From assembly GCA_013400155.1 (NCBI GenBank), contig VXBM01000238.1, forward strand, positions 69,297-133,296: a DNA stretch of 64,000 bases, in the 5' to 3' direction. This document shows, piece by piece, positions 12,832-24,799 of the stretch; position 1 is the stretch's first letter; every line of letters starts with the position of its first letter. Made by a program: the position numbers and the translations under genes. This stretch comes from Helopsaltes ochotensis (lineage: Eukaryota > Chordata > Aves > Passeriformes > Locustellidae). The notes beneath the pieces were generated by a model, which saw nothing but the letters and a program-made list of their open reading frames with translations, was not told the origin of the DNA and ran no database searches.

Positions 12832-14705
12832 CGCCTAGAGACTGTAAGATCTACATCAAGATTCCTGAAGGTTTTTCAGCCAAGATCTGCCATAAAGAAC
12901 ATTTTCTTGGTCATGCTAGGAAAAACCATAGCTCAACTAAATAGTTATATTGGACACCATTTAAAAAGGCTTTAACTAAACTTATGATCCAGATAGAAAT
13001 AACTTCTAGTCATTAACAATTACATCCATAAATACTTACCTAGAATATTAACACTGGTAGAATCTAATTGTGTGGTTGACATAGTCTTTTTCTGGTTAGA
13101 TAGTGACAGTAAATGAGATTAGGATTATTTGATGTCATGCAACAAAGTTTCATTGCTGTTCTGAGCACTCAAGAAGTTAATGATTCCATATGAAGTGGAT
13201 TCAGTTCCCAAGTAAAAAGATGTCATTCCACACCAGAAAATCCATTCCCTCCACAGCTGCAGTCTTGTTAGTCATATCTCACATATTTTGTTGCTCTTTT
13301 ACACTTTTCATAGGATACAGAAATGATTGGTTTTACACATAACCGTGTCTCAGCTCACTTGGTTTATTAGATGCTAGCCTTTGTCATTAAAGGTGTTCTG
13401 CAACTGCCACAGAGTCCGTCCAGCATTTCTCAGAGGCAGATGGGAAGCATTCATCCTTTCCAGCTCACAGCTCTGTTTGGTGGGATGCCACTACAACAGG
13501 GTCAGAGAAAGTCAGATGTGTAAATCTGTGAAAAATGCTGCCTGGTTCCCTGAAATAGTTCTTTGAACTGAAAAAAGCTCTAGAATTACAAAATTGATTG
13601 GCTGCAAGAAAATTCAGGGCTTGGCACATCATAATCAAGTCTTAAAACAATTCTTATATGTAGATATGTGGGAAAACATCAGTTTCACTTTCCAGGGAGA
13701 GCTGCTATATCTTGCTCACTGCTATTGCACCTACCTGAGGTCAAGGAATGAACAAGTTTCTGTCTAGAAAAATTGATATTGTAGTTGAGGGAATATAAAT
13801 AGAAGAGATATTGATAAAACTATTGGACCATGCCAATCTGTTAGTATGTAGAAAGAAACCAAAGCTGGATATAGTCCCAAATGACAAACATACCTTCAAA
13901 ATTCCCTACATTGGCATCAGAAAAGCATATTGCTCTGCTGTGGACTGATTAGTCTGTGAATTAGAACTTTCAGTAATGTTTTTGACACACAAAAGTTAAG
14001 AGTGAACAGGCAAATGGAAACAAACCCTTATTTTACTTCAGTGAGGGCACAATTCTGCCAGAGACAGTTCATGTGAGAGCAGAACTGGAGAAACCATGAG
14101 CCCAGTGTTCTGGTGGCAACCAAAGATTATTTCATTTTAGCCAAATTCAGCAGTATCATTAAAGCACTGATTCCAGGCATATATTCTTGCTTTTCACAAA
14201 ACTGTTGAGATACAATTTACCATGAATTTTCAGGATTGTGCCTACATGCACAAGGAAGAGTATCTCCCTTTGCAAATCTTAGCTACTCTTTCTTTTCATG
14301 GCCTGTTCCCAAATTCATGAATTTTATCTTTCTTAACATTTATTATATTTTATCATCTTTTCACAATAATAAGTAAAGATTATTTATCAAGCATCTTGGT
14401 TTTACATACTCCTGTGTGGTGACTCCACATTTCTTATATATCCCTCTAGAATATCTAAGCTGTTTATAACAGAAAAGAGATTTTTAACTCTTAGGAGTGA
14501 GGAATGCAATGCTATGCCAGAAAGGGCCAGGCAGCAATCCATCACCAAGAAAAATAGCACATCACTATGCTTTGCTCAAGTAAAGCAATGTATTAGTCTG
14601 AAAATCAAATGGAAGCTGGTTTCATTTAATATTTATATAGGCAGGGATACAAAGGTAGAAAGGAATACATAAGTTTAAGGAATACATCTAAACTCAGTGC
14701 AGAAA

Positions 14706-14726
14706 ACACACATTTTAAATGTGTGT
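14706..14726. repeat. 21-bp near-perfect palindrome
   Basis: Arms ACACACATTT (14706-14715) and AAATGTGTGT (14717-14726) flank a single central T. It contains alternating purine-pyrimidine CA/TG steps. No gene context. Confidence 0.85.
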
Positions 14727-16294
14727 GCCTGAAAAGGCAACATCAAAAGGGTTTAGTTTTAAATATACACTGTATGATGTTCTTTTATTAGCCTAAACTT
14801 AACCTGAGGAAGCTTTATATTTCTTATCATTTTCTTGTATTAATTTTCCTAAGACAGTGACAGTGTTTAATTGTAAGAATTTCAACATTAAAAAACGCAA
14901 ACTACTCTGCTGAACTACCAGCCAAATGTGTTAATGTTTATCTACCTCTTGAGCTCCTGTCTAAAATCTATTCTGGGACTGGTTATGAATGAATATATTC
15001 CATGCTTGCAAGAGTGGAGAAAATAGATTCCCTGATCTCTGACTTCTCTGATTAATTGATTCCTTTAGGGAAAGTAAATATATTTATCACCTTTAGATTG
15101 CACGACTCCTACAAGAAATTGTCGTATCATTATAATGGATCAGAGAATGTACCCTTAGTACTCTGTGCTCTGATGTCAAAAAACACCAGGGCAAAGCAAG
15201 AGAGGGAATATTTATCTTACACTACCAGGTAAAGGAAGATGAACAGCTAGAAGTACTGCATGCCTACCTGCTTACCTTAGTGGCACACTCTCACCATTGC
15301 CTTTTCCCAACAACATTTAGGAGGGTGTACTCTCCACCACTTGAATACCAACAGTGACAGCAAAAAAAATCTTCTTTTCCAAAATATTTCAGTGAAAAAA
15401 TTAAAATCTAACACAAAAAACTTTTTTTAATAGGACCCAAATTACAACTGAGCAGAAGAAAATGTTTCTGTATATACCCTTAATTAATTAGTTTATAGAA
15501 ATTTCTAGCATTTGGAATTTTACCAACATGTAATATTCAAAAAGCACCAAGCAAGCTAAATCCAGACAGAGGTTTCACATACTTATTTAATAAAAAAAAA
15601 TCTCTTTTTTCAACAGTGTTAAGTTAATGACCATGTCAAATGCATGATGTGTGAATATACATATTGCACAAGAAGTGGGACCCTACTTAGATATCTGAGG
15701 AATAGGTGTCTAAATGCATCACCTTATACTCCCCTGCAACTTCCAGAAAAAAAAACCTAATTGCCCCCCACCTCCCCAGGGCAATTTATCACATCTAAAA
15801 TGCTTATCCAAGACAAGTCAGGTGAATCATCCTCCAAGGATGTCTACATCTCTCCATCTGTTACAAGAGGAGTGCAGGATGACCCATTAAGGCTTTTCAC
15901 AGAGCTTTCAACAGCTAAAGGTGACTGAGGTGAAATCTACTCTCAAAGCTTTGTACTACAGACATTTTCCTTTCAGCAATGCAGATCCAAGAACAGGCAT
16001 GCACTGGAATGCATCAATCATGTGCCTGGCAGCTGCACTTCCAGAACTACTTTCCATGGTCTTTCTCAGCTTCATACAACCAAGAATTTAACTGCTGAAT
16101 GGAAAACAGTTAAATTGTTACTTAGTGGAACTGACTGTGATATAATGTGATCATAAAATGCTTTGCAGAAGGAAAATTCCTTATTTGTCTCTTGAATTTA
16201 AACAAATTAAAGAAACAAAGAAACACGCAAAACTAATGCTTTGAATTCCATTTGGTATAATGTCCCTATTTGAGAGAATATTTAAACAGATGTT

Positions 16295-16385
16295 TAATAT
16301 TAGGTCTGTGCCTAAATCCCATTGAGATCAATGGGGTACAAATACATGCTTAAATTTAGTCTTGTGCATACAGTCTTCCAATAGA
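16295..16385. repeat. Possible relic of an old sauropsid palindromic repeat
   Basis: The palindrome CCCATTGA-GA-TCAATGGG is at 16318-16335. It is flanked by 'tgtgcctaaat' on the left and 'aatacatgcttaaatttag' on the right. The combination of a CCCATTGA...TCAATGGG core with 'catgcttaaa' flanks resembles an old palindromic repeat (MITE- or SINE-like) that I recall from reptile and bird genomes. I cannot name the family with certainty. Confidence 0.4.
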
Positions 16386-17265
16386 AATTGATTCAGCATG
16401 TACTGAAGAGCTTCCCTGAACTGTAGCCTGACAGATTAACTTAAATATGTTTTCAGCTGCCCAGCCACAGGCACCCTAGAGGGAAAATTTAGTCAGAAGG
16501 TTTATCTTGGTATAGCTTAATACATGTTGTTTATCACCTTATTGGTCTCACACTGTTCTTCTGGAACTGGGAATCTGTTGGGGTTTACATTTTCTTTTAA
16601 TAACTGTGGTCACTTTTTGCCTTCAGCCTAAGTATAAGAGGAATGACATTTATTTCAAGTGAGGGAAAATTCAACCATTTTCTCAATCAGTTTCATTCAG
16701 CTTTCTTTTCTGAATAGAAAACACTTTGCTTTGCTTTTCTCATCCATGCTCTGAGGAAGAGCACTAACTTTCTTTGTCTAGGCAATCTAAGTTACTATTT
16801 TGACATGTAGATCATTAATTTTTATTTGATTTTCTTATGGATACAGATCTGTTGCTATTACTAGCTTGCCCACTTCGCATTCATCATCATGACAAACTCA
16901 AAAATATAAGTGTATGTCATCATTTATGTGTTTTATGCCCTGGATCAAGGACCCTAAATTCTGACATTATTAAAAGAGAGCAAAAGAATGGAAAATCCAG
17001 AATTTTCCTATTAGACATATTCCCCACTAAAGAGCAATGCTCTGTTGTCTACAATAACTTTTTCTGTTTCAGATACATATTCTAGAAATACAGTGTGTTG
17101 GAGTTTTTTAAATGTTCAATATTGAGAAACAGGCCAGCTTCTTAAATTTGCTTAAAAGAAGACATAAGAACTGTTAGTGTTGATCTCATCTTTAAAAAAT
17201 ATTATAAAAGAAAAATGTTAAACATAACATTCTCGATTGAATTAGGATCCTTAGGAGTATTCTCA

Positions 17266-17335
17266 TGCCTATTAACTATTTCATTGCCTATTAACTATTT
17301 CATTGCCTATTAACTATTTCATAAATTAACTATTT
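17266..17335. repeat. 19-bp minisatellite, three perfect copies plus a partial
   Basis: The unit TGCCTATTAACTATTTCAT occurs at 17266-17284, 17285-17303 and 17304-17322 without mismatch. A partial, altered unit (aaattaactattt) follows to 17335. Perfect identity suggests recent expansion by slippage, so copy number may vary between individuals. Confidence 0.95.
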
Positions 17336-18373
17336 TAGTGACAAGTCTATTTTTTCATCCTAGTTATTCCCATAAGTGATAGTGAAGTACAACCAAAATT
17401 ATTCCCAAGTAGCATAATCACAACTTCTTACTATACTTAGAAGACCAGTCAAATTAAATTTATGCCAATTATTCAAAAGCTTCAGGCTTCAGACATTAAC
17501 CATTGGTAGCAGAATCTAATTGCAAATATTCATGGAAGTTGCCATAAAGTATCACTTGGGATAACTGTGAGTTATGGTTTAATTTTGGAAAATAGGTTCA
17601 GCAAGTGCTTGAGCCCAATATAAATTCCAATGATATGATATATGCACCTTTTTAAGGATACATTTGAAATATTTTCAATTCTTTGTATCAGAACATTGGA
17701 ATTGGATTCAAAGCCAGTCAGCTTTTCCAGCCTGGTCACTGAAGTTTGAATCAGAAATTCAGACTGTGACTTTTTAGCATAGTAAAAAAAATCCTGAAGA
17801 AACTGAATATTCAGAGAGGACTTTACAGATATAAGAACTATTTAAGCTAAGTACAAGAGGCAGAATCATAGTCTTTATGGAATGATTACAAATCTAGTGA
17901 AATAATAAATATATCTAAAGGTTAAGCAGTTTTATTTATAGAGTAATTGTCATTTCCAAGGCATCTTGAACCCCCAGGTTGATGCTACACCTTTGAGTAC
18001 TCAGTTCATGGTGTTTTGCTAGCCTTATTACAGCAGTATCTCCTCTTGCTACCCTGTTAAACCCCTGGGTTTAGCAGATCCTTTACATTTTAATTAATAT
18101 TATAAAAACACTCTAAAATATAAGTCTTCTGAATTATTAACTGGGAAATCACATATACTGCAATATGCACTGATCTTAAGTCTTTTAATTGCTATGAAAA
18201 AAAGAAAATAATATGATAACATCACAACAGTATTTTCCCAGAATGTTTCTAGGGCAGGCATAGATGAGATTCTGCTGTACAATAATTTGTGTAAATTTTA
18301 CAAGCTAGATATTAAAATCAGTGATATTCCACAACAACATTACATAGTTAAGCTACTAACATATGACTGTCAT

Positions 18374-18407
18374 TTTCATTGGAATGTGCCTTTCATTGGA
18401 AAGTGCC
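18374..18407. repeat. 17-bp tandem duplication
   Basis: tttcattggaatgtgcc at 18374-18390 is repeated at 18391-18407 with one mismatch (T to A). Confidence 0.9.
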
Positions 18408-21221
18408 TTTTATGAACAAAGATTACATCTCTTTTCCTAATCCTTTATGCTGAAAACCTCTACAGAAGTGAAAAGGTGACTGAATTCATGCAGAACATAT
18501 AGTAGTGAGGTGAAGCATAAGATATGTGAGCCACATTTTCACTTGATGAATAGATAGGATTCATGTAATACAACATTTAAACTGGTAAAAATCCAATAAT
18601 GTAACCACTGAGGAAGATGGACTTGAGAGCCTGTTCCTTCAGTGACATTTAAACTAAAGCTAAAATGATATAATTCTGCATATTTATCAGGCTACCTCGT
18701 AAATTTTAAATTTATATCATGTGCTGTATTCACAAAAAGTAGGTATTTTTTAAAAAGAAACTGTAAGGAAATCCATGCATAATCCTTTTCTACAAAAATC
18801 AAACAGAACCAAAAAATAATTTGGAAAATAATTCTATATTTTAATTGCATTGTTCTCGGGAATCATCTTAAATTTCATCCTGCACAGTTAATATAAATCA
18901 AAACACTATTACCCTCACGGCCTTCTGCTTTAGCCATCCAGGTTTGAGTGCACTTCTGTCTTTAATTAAGTATGGACAGATAAAGTCTTTTGTTCTTTTT
19001 CGGATATGTTTGACACCTGCTGTCTTTGTAATCAGGGAAATTAGTCAGGAAGTTCCAGCAGAGAGGCTTTTAGTCAAAAGCAACACCTGGGTCCCTATCT
19101 ATGCCTTCATGTCACGTAACATTGTCCTGCACCCACAGCATGAGACAAAAAGCTGAAAGAGCGGTGAGCTTTCAGCTTCAGATACAAAACACGCTCAATG
19201 GGCTTCTGTAGAAATCAATGGTAAAACAAAAGCCATATGTTAAGCCCTTCTTTTGCTAAAATGAAGGAAAATCTACCTTTCTTTTTTTTCTTCCTCCTCA
19301 TTTATTTCAGGATGATTTATGAGAAAAGGCTTTTGCAATCCAGTTCAAGCAAGAAGATAGGGCCAAATCTATCAGTTTTCATAGCCAGGTATGTCACAAT
19401 TCCGTCTAGTATGATCCTGGAAAAAATCACATTTTCTGTGGACTGTCGTCACTTCAAAGTTATCTTGCATTTTAGTGGTTCCTGTGTCAAGTTTTCTCCA
19501 TGCAGTAAATGCCTTTGCTTGGTGAGTTCAACACAAACTCACTCTTCACTGAGGGTATAGGCTAAAAGTCATGCAAACATGCCAGATCTTAAAGAGGTTA
19601 TTTCTGCTTGATTTGTTTTTAGTGAAACCCTACATTCACCAGGCCAATTCAGGTCGGCAGTGCAAGCCAATGCCACAGGGCATGAGGAAATAACCTATAC
19701 AGCAAACCAGCATATGGCATCTGAAAACAAAGCTGTGGGATTCACCCTGCAGGTCTAGGGAGGCTACACATACTAGTGCCTGTAGTCCCAATATGAAGGC
19801 TGGTGGTATTTCACATTGACACTCTTTTCACTCAGACTGATTTTATTTGAGAGAAATTATTCATTTGTATGCAAATTCAAGCCCTCACAACTACATTGAA
19901 TTCCTGCATAAATAAGCACAAATGAAAGGGTGATGGTGAGGACATAGTCCATTCCAGAATGAGTAACTTCTGTTAGAAGTCCATCATGCTTCAGGAAAAA
20001 TTTTGCATTTGTTCATTTTTCCTTTTAATCCTGTCCACCTTGCCTGTGCCACATAAGCAAGGAAGAACTGTCACCATCCTCTCTCTTAGACTTACTGAGA
20101 CAGCAGATCTGATGCTGCAGTAGGCCTTACACTTCAGGCCTACCTATACCTAAGGTATAACAAGCTCAAGTCAGCCCTCTACCTTTAGCCTCCTTCTCAG
20201 TTATTCCCATTTTCAGCTCCATCCCACTCCTCCATGGTGGTCTTTCCCCAGCTTTTAGAGGCTGGCAACAAAGGTTTCCCCATCTTCCAATTAGCAGCTG
20301 GCCACTCTGTTAAGAGAGTAACAGTGGGCTGAGCTGCTCAAAACTGCTGGGCCCTTTCTTGCACTGCCTGCCAATATTTTCCTTTTTTGTCTGTAATGCA
20401 CTACCTGGTTCTGGGCATCCCCTGAGTGTCAGCTACTCAACCACCAAGAAGCAGACAAGTCATGCAGGCAGCAGATCAGAGGACAGGTAGGATTGACGCT
20501 GAGCAGGAGAGGTAAAGTTTCTTCGCTTTTACCCTATGTAAAATCACACCACTCAGAGAATCTCTATGAGGTGGCAACCATGACTGCTTCACACAGTATG
20601 GCTAAGGTTTAATTACTGTTTAGAAAGCATTCAGTTAAAACTATCCTAGGAAAGACATCACTCCACCCAAGTGGGGACCGCAGTGCCTAGCCTGGGTTTA
20701 GACCCATGAGTATTCTCAGACACGAAAAAACACCTGTCCCTTGCAAACTGAGGTTTGAGATTTGTGGTATGCTTTCATTCTCATCAGGGTAAAAGAACAG
20801 TAAAAAAGAAAAGGCTGGTGGTGAGATTAAAGAGTCACAGATCTGCATTGAGCAGAATGGGGGCTGAGTGCTGCCCTCCAGGAGGGTCAGTATCACATAC
20901 AAGTATTGAGGTACCAGAAAGCAGCTGGATTGGAGAATGGGTTAACAGTGGTTCTCCCGTGACTCTTATTTATGAACAACATGTTAAAATGTTGTTAGCA
21001 CACAACATTTTCCAATGTGTTGGGCAGATATTAACTAATCGGTACTTTCAATCTTGAAAGCATTGCATCACTTTACTTCAGAACTGAAGAGAATGAAGCT
21101 GAGGAGGTTAATAACTTATAGGAAATTACAGTTAAACAATGTGATAGACTTGCATTCAGAATTACTATGTTTCTACTTGTGCTTCTGTACCACAATCTAC
21201 ATATCATGATTTTCCTGGTTT

Positions 21222-21240
21222 AAAAAAAAAAAAAAAAAAA
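21222..21240. repeat. 19-A homopolymer tract
   Basis: Nineteen consecutive A residues. No polyadenylation signal and no recognisable retrocopy lie just upstream, so a simple homopolymer is more likely than the tail of a retroposed transcript. Confidence 0.95.
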
Positions 21241-24131
21241 GTATAGTAAAATTATATTATTTCTCTAATTTTATCTTTTCATATTTAATGCATTTTTAGA
21301 CATATGCCAGTGTAATTCCCTTCCTTTTCCTAAAATTTCTCTCCCAACCACTATTGCATAAACTTTTCTAAATACTAAGGATCTCCATTAAGAAATTAAG
21401 TATTACTGCCTGCTTGTATGCTTGTATTTTTCTACACATTGATTACTCTTTAAACATACCATTTTATTTATTATTTTTGGTGATTATTCTTTAAACTTAA
21501 ATTTTATTATTTACTTTTAGTGATTAAAAGAACCCTTGGCTTATGCACCATCTTTCAGTTCTAGATGCACATGAATTATTTTTAGAGTGAATTCCACTTT
21601 GAAATAGATTCTCTGCTTTTCATAGTTCTCTGGATTACCTCAATTGAAATTATGACAACTTTATAAAACTGTTGTAATGCAACAATGCCACCATCTGGTT
21701 AGAGTCAAGGATCTGATCTTGCAGCTGCTAAAGGTACTGAACCTCAAAGAATTCAGCAAGACACCACTGACAATATAGGATGAATATTGAACAGATGCAC
21801 GCACTGAACTGGTCTTGTTTATTGCAGGATTTTGATTAGCCAGAGATTGAGAGCAGTTTAAAGAGTGAGCAATGCATCTGCTCTTTCTGTCTTTCTCTTC
21901 ATATGCCACATCAGTTCTGCCTAGGAGGCTCTGAATCCTACAAAAATTGTACAGGTATGTGTGATTGCACGTAGCATGTGAAGAGCAGTTTTCATCCCTC
22001 TGATGCCCCAAAGTCTTCCTCTGGGAGCCCTGGGGGAGCTGGACTCGAGAAGGCTGGGGGCTTTCACCCTTGGCCCTCACTGCCCATCCCAAGGGCAGAG
22101 CTGCCTCTGGGCAGGGCAAGCACAGCCATCCACAAGCTCTTAAAATCCATACCAAAAGCTGAAAATCTTCACAGAGGGAATTCCAAATATTTTAGCAATT
22201 TCTTTTGAATTACCACTCTTCTTGGAGCAAATGACAGTGCTTTCTTGCTTTCAAAACACCTGAAGAAGTGGGAAAGAGCAGAAGCTGGCATGGGAGCACA
22301 AAGTGAAAGAAAACCAAGATAAACACAAAGCTACATAATCTCTGAATATTAGTCACAGCCAAAAGAGGTGTCTTTTTCAGTGTCTAAACCTGACTAGACA
22401 GAACCTGATTTTACATATGTTGACTGCAAAGCAGCACCGTAACATCTTGCTCAATTGTGAAGCTCTACTTGGTGGGGAATGGCAAGAAGACACCTTTTAC
22501 TTCTTGCAGCAGAGAAAAAAGGCATTAATCTGGTTTGGAAACACATATTACAATTTGTTTCTGTGCTGATATTCTACTTGCTGATTTTAAATCAAAACCA
22601 TTTGGGGCTGCTGGACTGATTTCTATTGAATGTAAGTAAAATGTGAAATAAAATGGAATTAGCAGCAGGAGTAAGTCATAAGTCAAATAGCAGCCTCTCT
22701 TATTGCAACCTGTTTTCATGGACTAAATGAAACAGAACAGTAATATTAAAAATATAAATAAAAATTAAAATCATCAGTGGTGTCTCAGAAAAATATATCT
22801 CTAAAAATATATTTTGGAAAATTAAGTCATAAAAACATTTGCTCCTGAGAACCATCAAGGCAGAATTGTCTTTCATGTTATTACTGAGGGGGGATTCTGT
22901 CTAAGGACCTGAGTATGTAGGGCCTGGCATATGGCATACAGGACCAGGAAATTGCATCAAAGGGAAAGGTGATAAAGGGTTCAGGAGATAAAGGGGGAAG
23001 GGAGGAAGAGATCTATTTTTCTGTCAAAGTTATCAAAGGACACAGAAGAAGCTTGTTCAGATTCATATCTTTAAAAAAAATAATAAGCCAACAACAAAAA
23101 CAAAACCACTTATTATTCCTGGGATCTCATTGAACTTGCTATGATTCAGTGTATAATACAAAATCAGCAAAACATAAATTCACAGCTGAAATATTAAACA
23201 GCAGATGGCAAATTTGTCCCAGGACCCTTGCTGTGTGCACTAGGATTGTGGCAATTGCTAAAATTCTGTACTTAACACAAAAACAGTAGGAAATCCAACA
23301 ATAACGCAGAAGAAAGAGTAAAACTAGATAGGAATGTTCTTCAGCATGAATTTGAGCAGAAGACGAATGTTCTGAAAGTGCAATAATCTTTGCTTTGGAC
23401 ATTATACAAACATGAGCATCTTAGAAAGAAAGGTATAAAAACACAGGGGTTTGAATGTGCTGTGCTTTACACTGTGTAGACGTGACAGTACTTGGCCAAT
23501 AAACTTTTGAACGTATAGATGGATAGGACTCCTATGTGATACCTGACCAACAACCTGTTCAGCTTTTTGACTGTTGCAGAGACCATGTTGTTCCCACTCC
23601 ATCACAGTGGGACCTACTGGTACGGGCGCTGTAGACCCAGTGATTTGCAAGACCACTGGGCAGGTGGTATATACACAGAAATAGTTTTGGTTTAGGAAGA
23701 AGATAAGCTGGGAAAGACATCCTCAACTAGCCTTCAAGTCTGTTCTTCATACCTCATTTCTTCTGGGCACTTTGAGAATGGACCCCAAGGAAGTGCTCTG
23801 GCAAGAGGCCAACTTGTACCCCACTTTTGATGTTGTTTCACCAAATGACCTACATACTTCCATATACACCTCCAGACCAACATAAGGAATGTAGGTCTCC
23901 TGTAGGTCTTACATGTTAGTGTGTGCATTTTAACAAAGAGTAAAAGAAGAATTTGTGTTAAGAAACAATTTAATTTTGTCTGAAGAAATATTGCTGGTTT
24001 GATAGCTTCCACATTCAGCATTTCTGACTAACAAATTAGTTTCCCGACACAGACGCACTGCACCATATAAGATACTGCAACTGCCTTTTCAGAGGGGCAC
24101 AAGTATCCCTTAGGTATTAAAGGCACCCAAC

Positions 24132-24137
24132 CAGCCC
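24132..24137. repeat. Left target-site duplication of the solo LTR (cagccc)
   Basis: The six bases CAGCCC immediately left of the LTR end TG at 24138 are identical to 24622-24627 on the right side. A 6-bp duplication is typical of class II (ERVK, alpha/beta-retrovirus-like) integration. Confidence 0.9.
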
Positions 24138-24248
24138 TGAAACTTCTTTGGAGTCCGAGCCCAGACCCCTTTGAGTTTCCTCAGGACTCTGGCCCGATTG
24201 GCAGCTTAATGGAGAGAGACAGCTTCGATCCGTTGTCTGAAAAGTAAA

Positions 24249-24254
24249 TTTAAT
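24249..24254 (-). promoter_or_regulatory. LTR polyadenylation signal (ATTAAA on minus strand)
   Basis: TTTAAT on the plus strand reads ATTAAA on the minus strand. It sits downstream of the LTR TATA-like box at the distance expected for the R region. Whether it is used is unknown. Confidence 0.6.
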
Positions 24255-24366
24255 AACACAAAAATAACAAACAATAAGGCATCCACTGTATTGGATCCAA
24301 CTGGATCAAGGCAGTACAAGCAGCAAAAGGCATGAGGCCAAAGGCAGAGTCTAGGGTCAGACGGGG

Positions 24367-24375
24367 TATTTATGC
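24367..24375 (-). promoter_or_regulatory. LTR TATA-like box (CATAAATAC on minus strand)
   Basis: The plus-strand text gtatttatg reads CATAAATAC on the minus strand, close to a TATA box. It lies about 250 bp into the 484-bp LTR, with the polyadenylation signal about 115 bp further on. If active it would drive minus-strand transcription toward lower coordinates. Confidence 0.55.
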
Positions 24376-24621
24376 ATCCTGGTATGGGAGGGGAGTTAAG
24401 ATGGGGTCTGAGGGAAGGTCCAATGGGGGGACAAAGACTAGGAATATTAAAATTCTTGCACCAAAAATCAACCTATGATAACACAGAGAACTGAGAACTT
24501 TCTGGTAACAATTCGCATAGAGAGCATGACAATAAGCCTTTAGCTTATGGCCCTAAGAACGGGTTTTTCCAAGGCATTTTTCCAGGGTTCTCTTTTATTC
24601 CTGGGGAAACTGCCCTCTACA

Positions 24622-24627
24622 CAGCCC
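24622..24627. repeat. Right target-site duplication of the solo LTR (cagccc)
   Basis: CAGCCC directly follows the LTR terminal CA at 24620-24621 and matches the left copy exactly. Confidence 0.9.
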
Positions 24628-24780
24628 CATGTGACTAAGTCATGGTATCTTAATTAGAAACCTATCTTTAGACAATTGAATAAAGCCCTGAATATTTCAG
24701 AAAAAAAATCCCTAGTGTTCAACCACAGGCAGGTAATGTATTAAGAAGAGAGAAAGGCCTAATTACTGGGACTTTAATTT

Positions 24781-24799
24781 AATAAATAAATAAATAAAT
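24781..24799. repeat. (AATA)n simple repeat
   Basis: About five AATA units in an A/T-rich setting, roughly 155 bp right of the solo LTR. Confidence 0.9.

Larger units (their letters stand above)
10966..24131. other. Long unique non-coding stretch with small repeats and palindromes
   Basis: No gene recognised in about 13 kb. Listed separately inside it are an (AAAC)n run, a cluster of hairpins near 12.7 kb, a palindrome near 14.7 kb, an old palindromic repeat relic near 16.3 kb, a minisatellite near 17.3 kb, a 17-bp tandem duplication near 18.4 kb, and a 19-A tract near 21.2 kb. A GC-richer island at about 21990-22140 lies within the longest non-repeat open frame of the window (about 164 codons, minus strand, 21661-22155). 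That protein text resembles nothing I know. Confidence 0.5.
24138..24621 (-). mobile_element. Intact-looking 484-bp solo LTR, ERVK-like by target-site size
   Basis: On the plus strand the element begins TGAAACTTC and ends CTCTACA. On its own (minus) strand it therefore runs from TGTAGAGGGC to GAAGTTTCA, with the canonical TG...CA ends. Both ends are flanked by the same hexamer CAGCCC. On the minus strand a TATA-like box (CATAAATAC) lies at about 24367-24375, and an ATTAAA polyadenylation signal lies about 115 bp downstream at 24249-24254. This gives a U3-R-U5 layout. There are no internal retroviral genes, so it is a solo LTR formed by LTR-LTR recombination. The perfect duplication and intact ends suggest a fairly young insertion. 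The class II label is inferred from the 6-bp duplication; I did not recognise the family by sequence. Confidence 0.92.

Noticed and set aside
21180..21240. 19-A tract as the tail of a processed pseudogene
   Set aside because: There is no polyadenylation signal, no recognisable transcript and no target duplication. CR1, the main bird LINE, rarely makes poly(A) retrocopies.
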